The notes below the pieces were generated by a model. The model had not been told where the DNA came from. It did no database searches and saw nothing but the letters and a program-made list of their open reading frames with translations. A DNA stretch of 64,000 nt. Source: Chaenocephalus aceratus (lineage: Eukaryota > Chordata > Actinopteri > Perciformes > Channichthyidae). The DNA is taken from positions 3,792,001-3,856,000 of the forward strand of contig CM043793.1 of assembly GCA_023974075.1 (NCBI GenBank), written 5' to 3'. Made by a program: the position numbers and the translations under genes. This document shows, piece after piece, positions 1 through 11,649 of this stretch. The number at the start of each line of letters is the position of its first letter. Position 1 is the first letter of the stretch.

Positions 1-36
1 CACACTCTGCATCCTGTCTGTCAACCTCAACACAAA
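1..36 (+). CDS. fxn: Frataxin, end of exon 1 (partial)
   Basis: The first 36 bases read open in one frame as 12 codons (HTLHPVCQPQHK) and stop at a good donor, gtgagt, at 37-42. The exon ends in phase 0, as human FXN exon 1 does (165 coding nt, from established knowledge), and the next candidate exon starts in phase 0. This part would be the poorly conserved mitochondrial-targeting region, so there is no sequence motif to confirm it. The call rests on the donor, the phase and its position before the better supported exons. The start codon and promoter lie outside the window. Confidence 0.5.
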
Positions 37-159
37 GTGAGTGCTGCTGCAGGACTCTATTCACGAGTTACACACTTTAACGTCATCAGAGTGAGGGGAC
101 AGAAGCTCTGGGAGAACGATATATTATGAAGTTAAGCTGTATCAAAGTGGACGGTAAAA

Positions 160-728
160 ACCCTACAAGGTCAAATGTGAAAGTAAAAGATAACTGGGAG
201 AAGTAATCAGATCTTGTACTTGACTAAAAGGAAGGAGGAGTGTCGGAATCCTCTGTTACAAGTAAAAGTCCTGTATTCAAAATGTTACTCTGGTAAAAAG
301 TACAAAAGTATTGGTGTCAAAATATACTTAAAGTACCAAAAGTGAAAGTAGTCGTTGTGCAGATTGGTCCATTTCAGAATAATATATATGATATGTTTTA
401 TAATGATTGATCATGAAAGTGTTCTCAAAGCTGGTGAAGGTGCAGCTAGTCTGAATGGCTTTGTAGACTGCAGGGTAGCTGGTGGATTTACTCCAGGTGG
501 AACTAAAGTCTGATTCAACACTTGGTTATATTTCACATCATTCATCCACATCTGTGAAGTAACTGAAGGTATTACATAAATGTAGTGCAGTAAAAGTACA
601 TGATTTACCACTGAATTGTAGTGGGGTAGAAGTACAAAGTAAAACAAAATTGAAATACTCAAGTAAAGTACCTCCAAGTTGTACTTCAGTACAGTACTTG
701 AGTACATGTACTTGGTTACTTTACATCA
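160..728. repeat. Interspersed repeat in fxn intron 1 (AGTACTTGAGTA type)
   Basis: This stretch is rich in runs such as aagtacttga, agtacaaaag and agtaaaagta and ends gtacttggttactttacatc. A related end is seen at about 24590-24656 (cagtacttgattaaatctac). This resembles a DNA-transposon-derived repeat common in fish, but I could not define both termini. No GAA expansion, the lesion of human Friedreich ataxia in FXN intron 1, is present. Confidence 0.5.
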
Positions 729-800
729 CTGGTCAGAAGTGTGAAGATGACGAACTGCTGAGTGCGTGTGGTCTTGTTTTGACCTCTGTTTCTGTGTCAG

Positions 801-874
801 CGGTTTGGAAACAGGGCTGATGGTGCTCTATGGAGGAGAAGCCTCCACCTGACACCCATACGGCTGGAGAAAAG
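801..874 (+). CDS. fxn: Frataxin exon 2
   Basis: A pyrimidine-rich acceptor (gacctctgtttctgtgtcag, ending at 800) and a donor (gtaaac at 875) bound 74 nt that read open from phase 0 to phase 2. Human exon 2 (98 nt) has the same phases, so this one is eight codons shorter. The reading ends in RSLHLTPIRLEK and leaves AG to pair with the first base of exon 3. This part of frataxin, between the targeting peptide and the folded domain, varies between species, so the assignment rests on phase and splice sites more than on similarity. Intron 2, to exon 3, would be only 80 nt. Confidence 0.6.
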
Positions 875-954
875 GTAAACCAGGTTCTGTCTCATTGCTA
901 ATATCATTAGTTGAATGGTTACATTTCTAATAACGAGTGTGTCACTGTGTCCAG

Positions 955-1077
955 TGAGCTGACTGAAGCAGCGCGTATGAGAAGCTGGCAGACGACACGT
1001 TGGATTCTCTCACGGAGTATTTTGAGGACCTGACGGATGAAGCTTTCACTGGAGCAGACTACGATGTTGTCTTCTCT
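955..1077 (+). CDS. fxn: Frataxin exon 3, frameshifted by 2 nt if spliced at the expected acceptor
   Basis: Frataxin is the mitochondrial protein that stimulates the NFS1-ISD11-ACP-ISCU iron-sulfur cluster assembly complex. This exon encodes the first helix and the acidic ridge: from 976 it reads [19 protein letters not shown] and on to GADYDVVFS, then a donor (gtgagt) at 1078. The acceptor at 953-954 gives 123 nt, while human exon 3 is 121 nt. The upstream codons (ELTEAA) are in a different frame from YEKL because of two surplus bases in gcagcgcgtat (970-978). Splicing at 954 therefore reaches a TGA in the exon. Two further AGs in a NAGNAG (aagcag, 966-971) would give starts at 969 or 972 that restore the frame and lose four or five residues. 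It could be a real acceptor shift, a mutation or an assembly indel. Confidence 0.9.
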
Positions 1078-1244
1078 GTGAGTCACCCTGTCCTGTGCAC
1101 GGTCACTGTGGAACATCTGAATGTTGTACGTGGTATTTTTACACACTAATAATAGGTTGATGTTCATCGTACGCTCACGCTACTTAACTTTGAGCAGGCT
1201 TATTATAGAGGTTCTTATTTTTGAAAATGGGAAACGCGTATTAA

Positions 1245-1272
1245 CTATCTAACTATCTAACTATCTAACTAT
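1245..1272. repeat. Short tandem repeat (ctatctaa)n
   Basis: About three and a half copies of an 8-base unit, read as ctatctaa, in intron 3. Confidence 0.7.
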
Positions 1273-2002
1273 AGTTTCCTTAGATCCACAAGAAGGTTTT
1301 TTACACACAGGCAGTGGAACTCCCCGACACCTTTAACATGTTGATGTGGAATATCAGTGAAGGTTCCCTTTAAGCTCACAGTAAATACTTTGGGGTTGCT
1401 CCTTCACAAACAGTGCTTTCACGTGCACTCCCCGCTTACAGGGCATCAGAGAAAGTGTCCACATAATGCTTGTGGCTCAGGATGTACTGTCGTGTGAGTT
1501 GTCCCCCTCATCATAAGACTGTGAATCTGGTCCCCAGTTCCTCTAGTCCGCAGCGCTCTTGGGTAAAATAATGCAGGTCCATTTACCACACAACCCAGTT
1601 ACTATAAATCCACGCATACTTGCTGCATGTCAGTTTTTGGTTTCCTTGAAGGACAGATCGTTGATGGAATTAAAAGTAATATGTATAGGTGCATCCCTCT
1701 ATCCTTTTGCTCATCTTTTTCTATGGAAAGTCTTTGACCTGCACTTGTAGACATCCAAATAGAACTCTGCTTTTGTGTCCATGGATGAGTTTAAGAAATC
1801 AGATAACATGGAGACTTAGGTGCATCTTAATGCACTGAGAGAACAATGTGCTGAGCAAGATCTATGTCATCTATAGTGGATTACAATAAGATGTGCAGGG
1901 TTTGAGTCCTAATCCCGGAAAGCACACTGGCAGTTTCCTTCTCGCGAGCTAATCGTTTTTTTCCATTATGTTTTTGGTTGGATGCCTGAAATAAGGTCTA
2001 TG
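1273..2002. other. Intron 3 stretch, nothing recognised
   Basis: I see no coding stretch with family similarity, no terminal repeats and no RNA gene here. The sequence GTTGA at 2003-2007 is the target duplication of the next element. Confidence 0.6.
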
Positions 2003-2007
2003 GTTGA

Positions 2008-2354
2008 TGTGGCGGCTCAATACCCAGTTACATTTGAGTCGCCCAGAGGCTAAACTTGGCTTTAAACTGTGACGCGTTTTCGAAAAGAAAGTCCATGTTG
2101 AAACAATATAGTTGTAAGGATATTTAATAAACAAAATCAAAACATAGTAACTATGGACAAAAAACGGTCAACAGAAAAAATGACAGCACAAGCTCACCCT
2201 CTGTCATGTGCACTCGACATCAACCAGGTGACTTATATAACCAAACCACACCCATGTGGCAATTACCGGAAGTGCTCAACAAGAAAATAAAGGTGACGTA
2301 AATAATAATGATACAAATAATGAACTTGAGCTAAGTAGTGTTATGGCACCTACA
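2008..2354 (-). repeat. 3' LTR of the BEL/Pao element
   Basis: This 347-bp LTR is TGTGGCGGCTC... to ...GCACCTACA on the + strand and matches 9184-9531. It carries an extra TA (ctcaatacccag against ctcaacccag). On the minus strand a G-rich run (aggggccgg) just before it could be the polypurine tract. Confidence 0.95.
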
Positions 2355-2511
2355 ATACCGGCCCCTAATTATCATTTCGCAAAATTATAATTACTATAAT
2401 AAATTACAATACACAAAATATACGTTCAGATCTCTTTCTTGGATTATTTGTTCAGAGTTTATATGTTGCAGTCTTTTTGGAAAAGTGATCATCTTTTCTC
2501 ACTAATCAGTA

Positions 2512-4257
2512 TCAATAAAAATGATTCGGTTTGTGTGTGTGCAGGGGGTAGGAGACAAAATAAAATAGGCAAAAAATAGTCCATTTAGACTGGCAAAAGT
2601 CCTCTGACTCCTGAAGAAGGCTAACTTTGTTAATTGGTCTGCTCAGGAAACCGGTCTTGATCCGAAGCATACGCACGAGTCCCTTTTTGTCAACGATGGT
2701 CTCAGCAACTTTTCCAGTAAGCCAGGAGTTCCGAGGCACTGAGTCATCCATAATGATCACGATGTCTCCTGGTGTGAAGTTGCGTCTGATTTTTGACCAT
2801 TTCTGTCGTTCTTGAAGTAGGGGAAGATATTCTTTAATCCACCTTTTCCAGAATAAATCTGACATATACTGAACTTGTCTCCACCTGCGGCGAGCGTAAA
2901 TGTCTTCCTTTTGAAACAGTCCTGGTGTCAGTGCTTCTAGGTCGTTTAGATCTGTAGAAGCTCTGGTGATTGGACGGCTATTGAGAATAGCTTCTGCTTC
3001 ACATAAGACTGTGTTAAGTCCCTCTTCGTCGAGACTTTGTACATTCAGAGTGGAATTGAGAACCTTTCGTACTGATCTGATTAATCTTTCCCAAACACCT
3101 CCATGATGTGAGCCAGCTGGGGGATGGAAGATCCAACGAATTCCTTTCTGGAGAAGTGTATTGTGGATCTGACCTTGATTCCAACTTTCAATTGCCTCCT
3201 TCAACTCGCGTTCGGATCCTACAAAATTAGTGCCATTGTCAGATCTGAGTTCTTTGACTTGACCACGTCTAGCTATAAAGCGCCGTAGCGCATTGATGAA
3301 TGAATCAGTGTCAAGAGATGATGCCATTTCAAGGTGAATTGCTCTTATTGCTAAGCATGTGAAAATGACGCCATAACGTTTCACAATGCTCCTTCCACGC
3401 TTCACTCCAAAGGGTCCGAAATAATCAACTCCAACATATGTGAATGGAGGTTCATCAGGAGAGACTCTATCCAGGGGCAAATCCGCCATCTGTTGTTGTC
3501 CAGGAGTAGCATTTATACGCCTGCAGACTACGCATTTCGACAACGTTCTTCTTATTGCTACGGTAGCTCCAGGAATCCAATATTGTTGGCGTAGTCGGGA
3601 TAACATATGGTTGCGCCCACCATGACCCACTTCTTCATGAACATTTCGCAGAATAAGATCGGCAATGTGAAAGTCTTTAGCCACTATGACAGGATGTTTC
3701 ATATCCTCCGGCATTGCTGCCCGGCTAAGTCGTCCACCAACCCGTAACACATTATCTTCCAAAATGGGGTTGAGTTTATGAAGGTGGCTGGTTCTCTTGA
3801 CGTTTATCCCTTTTCTCAGATTTGAGATTTCATCGGTGTACCTCTTTCTTTGGCAAAAACAGATTACCTCTATTTCAGCGTTTGCCAGTTCTTCAACTGT
3901 GAGACCATTGTTTTCTTGCCTGTTGAGATTCCCTCTCTCCTTTTGTGGTAGATCTCTTTGATGTATGTTATCTGGAATTAGTTGAGGAAGAACAACACTT
4001 GTTTGGTTTCTCTTTCTACTGCGATACAAAAGCAGTCTTTTAAGTCTGAGCATCCATGCTACTGCCCTTTTCAAACCATTCCAAGAGGAAAAGTGATGGA
4101 TTAATTGGTTGACAGGATCCATTTCCTCGGACATGATCTGAGTAGTGTTAACGGTTATGCTCCTGACTTCAGAGTCCTTTAGGGAGATTACTTTCAATCC
4201 ATCAGGGTTTTGGGGCCACTCATCTTGAGGTCGAAGTAAAAACTGAGGTCCGGACAA
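2512..4257 (-). pseudogene. BEL/Pao integrase
   Basis: This is a 581-codon frame. It has the His-His-Cys-Cys zinc region (HEEVGHGGRNHML, then CVVCRRIN) and the DDE core: first Asp in YVGVDYFGPF, second in LRSDNGTNFVG, and Glu in VWERLIRSVRKVL. A C-terminal segment follows (FTPGDIVIIMDD, TGKVAETIVDKKGLVRMLRI), as is usual in Pao integrases. It would insert the cDNA into host DNA. The frame itself is intact. Only the junction with the RNase H frame upstream is shifted. Confidence 0.9.
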
Positions 4258-6103
4258 CCAGTTTTCTTTTTCAGAAAATATTTTACAGTCGAACCTCGTG
4301 AAGCCATGTCTGCTGGATTGTCTATGGTGTTAACATATCTCCACTGTAGTGCATTTGATACTTTGGCAATTTCCGAAACTCTATTGGCCACAAAAGTTCT
4401 GAACCTTGAGGTGTTGTTGTTGATGTATTTGAGTACGGAAGTGCTGTCTGTCCAAAATACAGAATCTGATAGTTCCATCTGTAGCTCCCTTCTTAACATG
4501 GTGTCTATTCGGCTTGCCATAGTAGCGGCAGTCAGCTCCATGCGAGGGATAGTGGCTGGTTTTAACGGAGCCACTCTTGCTTTTCCCATTACGAATCCAC
4601 AATGTGAATGGCCAGAGTTGTTCTGCAGAAACAGGTAACTTACAGTTCCATAACCCTCTTCGCAAGCGTCAGCGAAATGATGCATTTGAGCAGATGACAC
4701 CGTTCCAAAGTCGGTAGGTTTGAAGCTTCTGTCGACCTTGAAGTCTTCCAGTTTATGAAGGTCTTGGGTCCAACTCATCCACTCCTGTGAGATAGATTCT
4801 GGTAATTTGTCATCCCAGCCAAGCTTTCTCCTACACAGATCTTGCAGGATCTTTTTTGCAGTGAGGACAACTGGTGCCAATATTCCAAGGGGATCATACA
4901 CTGAACTGACGCTTGAGAGAATCCCCCTTCTTGTGAGTAGCCTATCTTTCAAGATGATTTTGAACTTGAAGACGTCAGACTGAATGCACCATTGTACACC
5001 CAGTACTCTCTCCACTGGAAGATTGTCATGGTCCAAATCCAGATTTTTTATTTCCTTTGCTCTTTCCATTTCAGGTATTGCAGCCAACACATGCCGACTG
5101 TTACTTATCCATTTTGTTAGTAGAAAGCCTCCCTTGGAACAAATGGCTCGTAGTTCATGATAAAGGGCTGTTGCCTCTTCTTCTGAAGCTGTTGAAGTGA
5201 GGCAGTCGTCTACGTAAAAGTTATTCATAATTGCATTTATGGCTTGAGGGCTGAACTGTTCTAGATTGTCTTCAGCGCATTTCCTAAGGGCAAAATTTGC
5301 ACAGCTTGGGGATGAGGTTGCTCCGAAGAGATGCACGGTCATTCTATATTCCACCAGGTTCTGACTGCAGTCTCCATCAGGCCACCAGAGGAACCGTAAG
5401 AAGTCACGGTCTTCACTTGGAACTTTCACTTGGTGAAACATGGCTTCGATGTCTGCAGTGATGACAACAGGATCTTTACGGAATCTTGACAACACTCCCA
5501 GCAAGGTACTAGTCAGATCCGGCCCCTGGAAGAGCTGAGAATTTAGTGAAACTCCCCGAAATGTTGCTCCACAGTCAAACACTACTCGAAGTTTGTTCTT
5601 TTGTGGATGCAAAACTCCGTGATGTGGTAGATACCATTTTTTGCCGTCTCTACGTTCCAAGACATGATCCGGTACTTTCTCTGCGTGGCCTTTAGATATC
5701 ATCTCAGACATAAAGTTGGTATAATCAGAATGTAAGGAAGGATCTCTCTTAAATCTTCTTTTAAGGTTCAGAGTGCGTTGCTCAGCAACACCTTTATTGT
5801 CGGGCATGCATATTTCCTTTTCTCTAAATGGTAATCCAATAGAATAATGTCCATTGACTAGGTGGGCAGATTTTGAAACCAGATCCAAGAACTGTTGGTC
5901 TTCCCTGGAAGGTTCCTGGTTGTCTCTCCCACATTCGGAAAGTCAGTCTTAAATTGCTGTTCCCACAGCTTGTCAAGTTGCACAACTGATGTTCTGTTTA
6001 CATTTATTGAAGTTTTGTCCTGAGTATCATCAGGATATGCTCCTAATGGTCCATTAACAGTCCATCCGAGCATGGTTTTTACGGCATAAGGTCCATCCCC
6101 CAC
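4194..6103 (-). pseudogene. BEL/Pao reverse transcriptase and RNase H, frameshifted
   Basis: A short frame (6103-5858) leads into a 564-codon frame (5888-4194). The latter carries RT motifs DIEAMFHQV, then LFGATSSPSCANFAL, and the catalytic FYVDDCLTS, which is typical of the Pao family. It then has RNase H signatures HFADACEEGYG, ELTAATMASR and FWTDSTSVLKYI, and NPADMASRGS. These make the DNA copy of the element and remove the RNA template. The frame breaks at about 5880-5910 and again at about 4250-4270 in an A-rich run (aaaagaaaa on the minus strand). No RT catalytic residue is missing, so the damage is limited to reading-frame shifts. Confidence 0.9.
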
Positions 6104-8599
6104 TCCTGATTACCTCAATTGGTTCAAGGGCTTTTGGAACATCTGACCCAATCAGCAACTCAATTTCAGCATCAATTTCAGGTAGATAAACATCCCTCAA
6201 ATGCAACCATTGATTGATGTCGTTTTGACGTGGAATGTTTCCTTTGTGAACGGGCATAGTCTTCTGAGTATATGTGCCGGGTAGATCACAAAAGTCGCTG
6301 TTATCCAGTCCTGCAACCTCTAGGCCTGACACAATGCTGGTTTCAATGACCTTCCTTTGACCCATAGTTCTCAGCAGAATGTTTGACCTTCTTCCTTGGA
6401 GGTTAAGTTTGTTCATAAGCCCTAATGTGCAAAACGATGCAGTGCTGCCTGGGTCAAGAAATGCATAGGTATGCACTGTTGTGTTTCCCTTTTTGGCTTT
6501 AACTTGGACCGGTACTATGCAGAGTTTGCACCCATCTTCACCGGCCCCAGTAAGGCCACCTGTCTGAATTGAGGCGTCAGCAGTGTTTGCAGATGCTTCT
6601 TCCATTTCCTCCTGCTCATTTTCCATTTCCTTCCTTTGTTGGTAGATGTGCATTCTGGGATGATTTAGATTGCATATGTTGCACCTCATTCGTTTCCTGC
6701 AGTCTCTACTTATGTGTCCTTTACACAGGCAGCCAAAACAAAGACCATTTTCTTTAAGAAATGTGATTTTTTCATGATGTGTCCTCCTTTCTAAATGTGG
6801 ACACATCTCCAGAGCATGTTCACATCTACAATACAAGCAGTTTTTCACAGCAGACAAAATCCCTTTCTCTACAGTGCTTCTGTCATATTTGTTTTCTGTA
6901 ACTTTCACATTGGTTGCAAAGATGCTTCCTCTTGGATGAGGCTGTGGCCTTCTTAGGTCTTTGCTTACGGGAGGGGGGTCTTTAATGTCCCCAAATATGG
7001 GATCTGTAGCAATTTTTACTTGCCTTTCAAGGAATTCCACAATATCCTTGAAGGCAGCTCTTTGGTGTTGTTTTTCCTGGATGTCACATGCTACAGTTCT
7101 CCATAAATCCCTCAGCCTATATGGAAGTTTCTTTAAAATGGCTAGCATGTTTGCTGGAATGTTGAGCTCAAACATGTAGTTTACATCTTCCATCGCATTG
7201 CAACATCCTCTAAGGTAGACCGTGTATGCCTGTAGAGCCCTTGTGTCCTCAGCCCTTATTAATGGCCATGAAAGAGCTCTTTCCATGTATGCTGTAGCAA
7301 TTTTATGTTCATTGCCAAAGTTCTGTTGCAGTAACTGTTTGGCCTTGCTGAATCCACATGTTGGCAACTCCGTACAAGGTCTCTGGGCAGTCCTGTTGTA
7401 TATTGCTCCAGATAGTAGGCAGTCTCTGGGGTTATTGTTTTTGTTTTCAATATTAAATTCAAAAGATCTCACAAATGTTTGGTACTGAAGTGGGTCACCA
7501 TTAAACACTGGAATGTCTTTCTTGGGCATGGATGATAGACACTGTTGCTGGATTAATAAAGCGGTTATTTCATTTTGTTTTTCCATGACTGAAAATATAT
7601 TGCACTTGTCACTGTTGCTTGTGGCAGTTACTGGATCTGGAGATGCTACATGTAAATGTTCATCTAGATTCCTGATGCCTGCATTGGGTGTTAGGGGAGC
7701 TGTATCAATGTTAGTGACAGCTCTGTCTGTGGTGGTTATGATTGGTTGTTTTAATGGTACAAACTGTATTTCCCTTTGTCCCGTTTCAAAATATGACTGC
7801 ATGCCATTGGATGATATAGAACAATTAGCTGATCCCCTGGGGGCTGCTAACACTTTCATTTTTGCAATGGTGGCAGCAATGTTTCCTTCTAATTCCATTT
7901 GCTCCTTTTTTCTCCTCAATTCCTCCTTTTGCCTCCTCAACTCCTGCTCCTGTGCTTCCAGGACATGTTTGTCCTTTAGGAGTTTTTGGAGTACTTTCAT
8001 GGCTGCCACTTCGGCCTCAGCTTTTATGTGTGCAGATGCGGTGCTGGAAACTTTTGATCTTGAGCTTTGGCTGCTTTTTCTGCTACCAATGTTTGATATG
8101 CTGTCACCGGGTTGTATATCATCTTGTGTGCATGCTGTAGCCTTCATGTTTGACGGGGGAAAGAGAACGTCCTGCTGAGCCTCGGTGTGCTCGAATTGCT
8201 CCTTTACATCGGCGGGTGCCTTGTCTGGTAGAATGAGAGGAATATCTGTGTTTGCAGCGATTGGTTCATCGACAGTCACGTGACCCGTTTGCAGAAAGGG
8301 CCTCCTCCCGTTTCCAAGAGCCATTGTTGTACATCCTCCATAAAATCATTGTTATGTTTTGTTATTTGTTGAAACCAGTTATTTTGTATCTCCAGGACGT
8401 CTTCGGAAAGCAACATAATAACTGATTCATGTGCTGTTTTTGCATTTTCATATTGATGAATTAATTTGTCCAGTTTGAGTCTAACATCCGTTGCATTTTC
8501 ATCATTTTTCATTAGATGTTTGATTTCCTGTGTGCGTCCTTTAATCTTCTGCACGTTTGACTGACATTCTTTTTGTAGTTGTTCAATTTTGTAAGCCAA
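6054..8599 (-). pseudogene. BEL/Pao Gag-like and protease region, one frameshift near 8300
   Basis: The first part (8599-8276) is a helical, charged stretch. It continues in another frame from about 8324 for 756 codons. That frame has a long Glu/Arg/Lys-rich coiled coil (about residues 115-160), a Gag-like middle, a zinc knuckle of CX2CX4HX4C form (CFGCLCKGHISRDC, about residues 528-541) preceded by a Cys-rich segment, and an aspartic-protease motif FLDPGSTASF at about residue 620. BEL/Pao Gag packages the RNA and the protease matures the polyprotein. The frame ends at 6054, just past a run of five Gs (about 6095) where the next pol frame begins, so a single extra base probably splits the original frame. 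Confidence 0.85.
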
Positions 8600-9183
8600 G
8601 GCTTTACTAGTAAGCTTGCCAGCCCTTTTCCCATTTCACCTCACCGTTTGTGTCACTCATATTTGATGCAATATGTGTGGTGCCTTAGCATTTCAAGTAA
8701 CACGACAGTGTTCACTGGTATGAACTTAAACCAGCGGGGCCCGGCCGCCACAGCAAAAACAACAATTCGAAAACTTCCGCCGCTCATGGCATAACAAGCA
8801 CACTCAACCGCCACTCACAGCACAACACATAACAAAACTTCCGCCGCTCACGGCATAATAAACACACACAACAAAAGCCAAAGTCCCCAATGGACAAACG
8901 GTCACGCTTCCCAAACTGTGTCCAGCAAAAAATACACAAGAAAGGAAATAATCGTGCCTACCGCTTTTAGCTTGTTGTGCGCTGCAGTCAATGAGTGTCC
9001 ATAAGTGAGTCCTCGTGGCTACTCCAATCCATATCGATCAGGGAAAAGGTTCCAAAGGTAGGCTACAAAATGTTAAGTCCGTTATCCGAAGCATCCAAGC
9101 GATCCGTAAGCTTAGGAAGTCAGCCGGTCCGTCCAGTTCGGTCTCTGGTGGGAATCACCGGCGAGTTTTTTCTGTTGACTTAA

Positions 9184-9531
9184 TGTGGCGGCTCAACCCA
9201 GTTACATTTGAGTCGCCCAGAGGCTAAACTTGGCTTTAAACTGTGACGCGTTTTCGAAAAGAAAGTCCATGTTGAAACAATATAGTTGTAAGGATATTTA
9301 ATAAACAAAATCAAAACATAGTAACTATGGACAAAAAACGGTCAACAGAAAAAATGACAGCACAAGCTCACCCTCTGTCATGTGCACTCGACATCAACCA
9401 GGTGACTTATATAACCAAACCACACCCATGTGGCAATTACCGGAAGTGCTCAACAAGAAAATAAAGGTGACGTAAATAATAATGATAATACAAATAATGA
9501 ACTTGAGCTAAGTAGTGTTATGGCACCTACA
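9184..9531 (-). repeat. 5' LTR of the BEL/Pao element
   Basis: This 348-bp LTR matches the copy at 2008-2354 apart from a 3-nt length difference near aatgataatacaaat and the missing TA. It is followed by the target duplication GTTGA at 9532-9536. The promoter of the element would lie here, firing leftward. Confidence 0.95.
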
Positions 9532-9536
9532 GTTGA

Positions 9537-10971
9537 TAAAGAAAAGGCAGTTGCTAACAAGTTACTAAACAAGACTATTTAACTTCATCACACCAAAGAC
9601 AAGTCCACTTTTAGCTTAGCGTTGGTGATGTGAAGTCATGTTACCGTCGGGTAGTTTTGTTATTAAGTGACGATTATCCTGCTTAACAAATTGTGTAAAT
9701 ATGATATTTGTGTAAATATTATAAATGTGAGTTTGCCACATATCTTATTTTGTGCAGTATTCCATATAGCAATGGAAGAATCCCATTCCTTTTAGTACAG
9801 GGAGCCCTTGTAATGCTAACTTTTTGGTCGCCCTAAAAAAAACCTGTCATCACTGCACCACTCTATAGAGACATGTTTCACATCAGCAAATCCAAGGGAC
9901 TACTCAAATCCACCTCTTTTCACTGTATTTCCATCTTAAATGAAGTAATGATTGCTATAAGAAGACTTGAACCTGTTAGTGTCGAGATTAAGATACAGTT
10001 CACCCTGAAGAAGACAGTAACTATCTTCAGTGCAGTGCAGGTGATCCTCCACTAGGGGGAGCTGCTCACCAACATCTTTATGGTGGAGAGCAGAGCTTGT
10101 CATCAACATCTCTGGCAGAACTGGCAATAAGACTGTTACATCAGACATGTCAGTAATATCCTTGAAAGAGTTGTTCTAGTGTCTTAGTTATACCCATAGA
10201 CTGTATGGTCATACCATGTAGTCAGTATATAACATGTTATTGTCATGACCTTAATATCACTCGTGTTACAAGCTAAGGACAATGTTGTCCCAAGAGCACA
10301 ATCCTCTCCCAACACTAAACTGTAGCTACATTGGAAGATTATAGAGGAGCATAATAAATAAGAACATTTTAAGAGAAGACAGCCTTGCAAACGTTTTGTA
10401 TCAAAGTAAATACATTCAGAATGTTTATTTCAACTTTAAGGGTTTACAGTTTATTTAAAGCAGATCAAAAAAATAAATGTAAATGGCATTGAATTCAAAA
10501 GAAAGGGAAAGGATGTGTTGGGAACAGTTATGTGAGTTAACGGGAATCTCAGGCAGATTAGCCACCATAAATATACACACATTTATGTGATGTAACATAT
10601 AATTAACTAATACAAATATATCTGTTTCTAAGAAAAAAAAACAGCATTCATTATTACTGAACATATGTTACTGAGATTGTTATGTAACTGAAAGCAAAGA
10701 GGTATTTGGGTGTGTTCACAAATCAACTGCTCTCTTCTATACATAGGACTTTTATTTAATGTGTTTGCTTGCTTAAATACATTTTGCCCGGTTAGTGAGA
10801 CATGACATGTACAACCTCCGCCTGCTACAACCAACTGTTTATTGCTCAGATGTGTATATATATTATAATATATATATATTTTTAAACTATCCAAAGTGTG
10901 TATTGGATTTTGATTGGCTGGAGAGTGTGCATTATTTTGTAGCTTCATAATAGGAAGGTGCCAGTCGTAAA
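9537..10971. other. Intron 3 stretch, nothing recognised
   Basis: AT-rich sequence with a short AT tract at about 10855-10881. I see no coding similarity, no terminal repeats and no RNA gene. Confidence 0.6.
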
Positions 10972-10975
10972 TTAA

Positions 10976-11346
10976 AGGTGGGGTATGTAATTTATTTCAG
11001 AAACACTTTTTGTTATATTCCATGGAATGCTCTTAACATCCCGATAGCAATGAATATCTGAAGTGCTTTGACAACAAATATAAACACAAATGTAATCTGT
11101 GGAAGCCGTAGTACTGTAAAAAGCACGACCAATCATTTTAGCAGGCCCGGCTAAAATAACTGGATGGCCTACCTGCCTGTCAGCCTTCCATCTGTGCACA
11201 AACTTGTCTCGTGCCCTCATTGGTCATGTGCGCGTTCCTGTGTGTTGGAGGAGGGGCTCTGTGAGGAAGGGGCAGATTTTTCCGGCTGTGTATTTTCAAA
11301 TTCTAGCGCACTCGAGCTGGTTTCTCCAAAATGACCTACCCCACCT
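10976..11346. mobile_element. MITE with TTAA target duplication
   Basis: The ends AGGTGGGGTATGTAATTT and AAATGACCTACCCCACCT form inverted repeats of about 18 bp, and both sides are flanked by TTAA (10972-10975 and 11347-11350). TTAA targets are typical of piggyBac-like and Kolobok-like elements. There is no transposase. It is a 371-bp non-autonomous element. Confidence 0.8.
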
Positions 11347-11649
11347 TTAAGCTTCTCCAACCACTCAGGTTTTTTAACTAACACAAAGGTTATAGTCAAG
11401 TTGCCAGCTAAAATAGTCCTGTAGTGAACCTGGAAATGTTGAGTACCCCAAAGTTTATGTTAGAAATGTACAGTACGGCACATAGAAACTGTCAGATACA
11501 AACTTGCATATGTTGGGCAATTTGCACAATAAGCACAAGTGTCATTAATTAGCATATGCAGACTATCAAATGGCTTGGCACATTTATTAGTGGTTTTGTT
11601 GATGTTGAATCAATTTCTGAGATTATGATCTCACAAATGGCTGTTTTAA

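Larger units (their letters stand above)
2008..9531 (-). mobile_element. Complete BEL/Pao LTR retrotransposon
   Basis: A 7.5-kb element lies in reverse orientation in fxn intron 3. It has two LTRs (2008-2354 and 9184-9531) with TG...CA ends and is flanked by the 5-bp direct repeat GTTGA (2003-2007 and 9532-9536). Between them lie a Gag-like reading frame with a zinc knuckle, an aspartic protease, a reverse transcriptase of the BEL/Pao type (YVDD), RNase H and integrase, in the usual order. The LTRs show no base substitution by eye, only a 2-nt and a 3-nt length difference, so insertion is recent. Even so, the coding region is broken by several one-base shifts, mostly in homopolymers. I found no clear TGG-type primer-binding site beside the 5' LTR. 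Confidence 0.93.

Noticed and set aside
37..800. A GAA expansion in fxn intron 1, as in human Friedreich ataxia
   Set aside because: I looked for GAA or TTC runs and found none. The intron holds a different repeat.
9130..9183. A tRNA primer-binding site next to the BEL/Pao 5' LTR
   Set aside because: No TGG-starting stretch directly follows the LTR on the minus strand. A TGG further inside is too far to claim.
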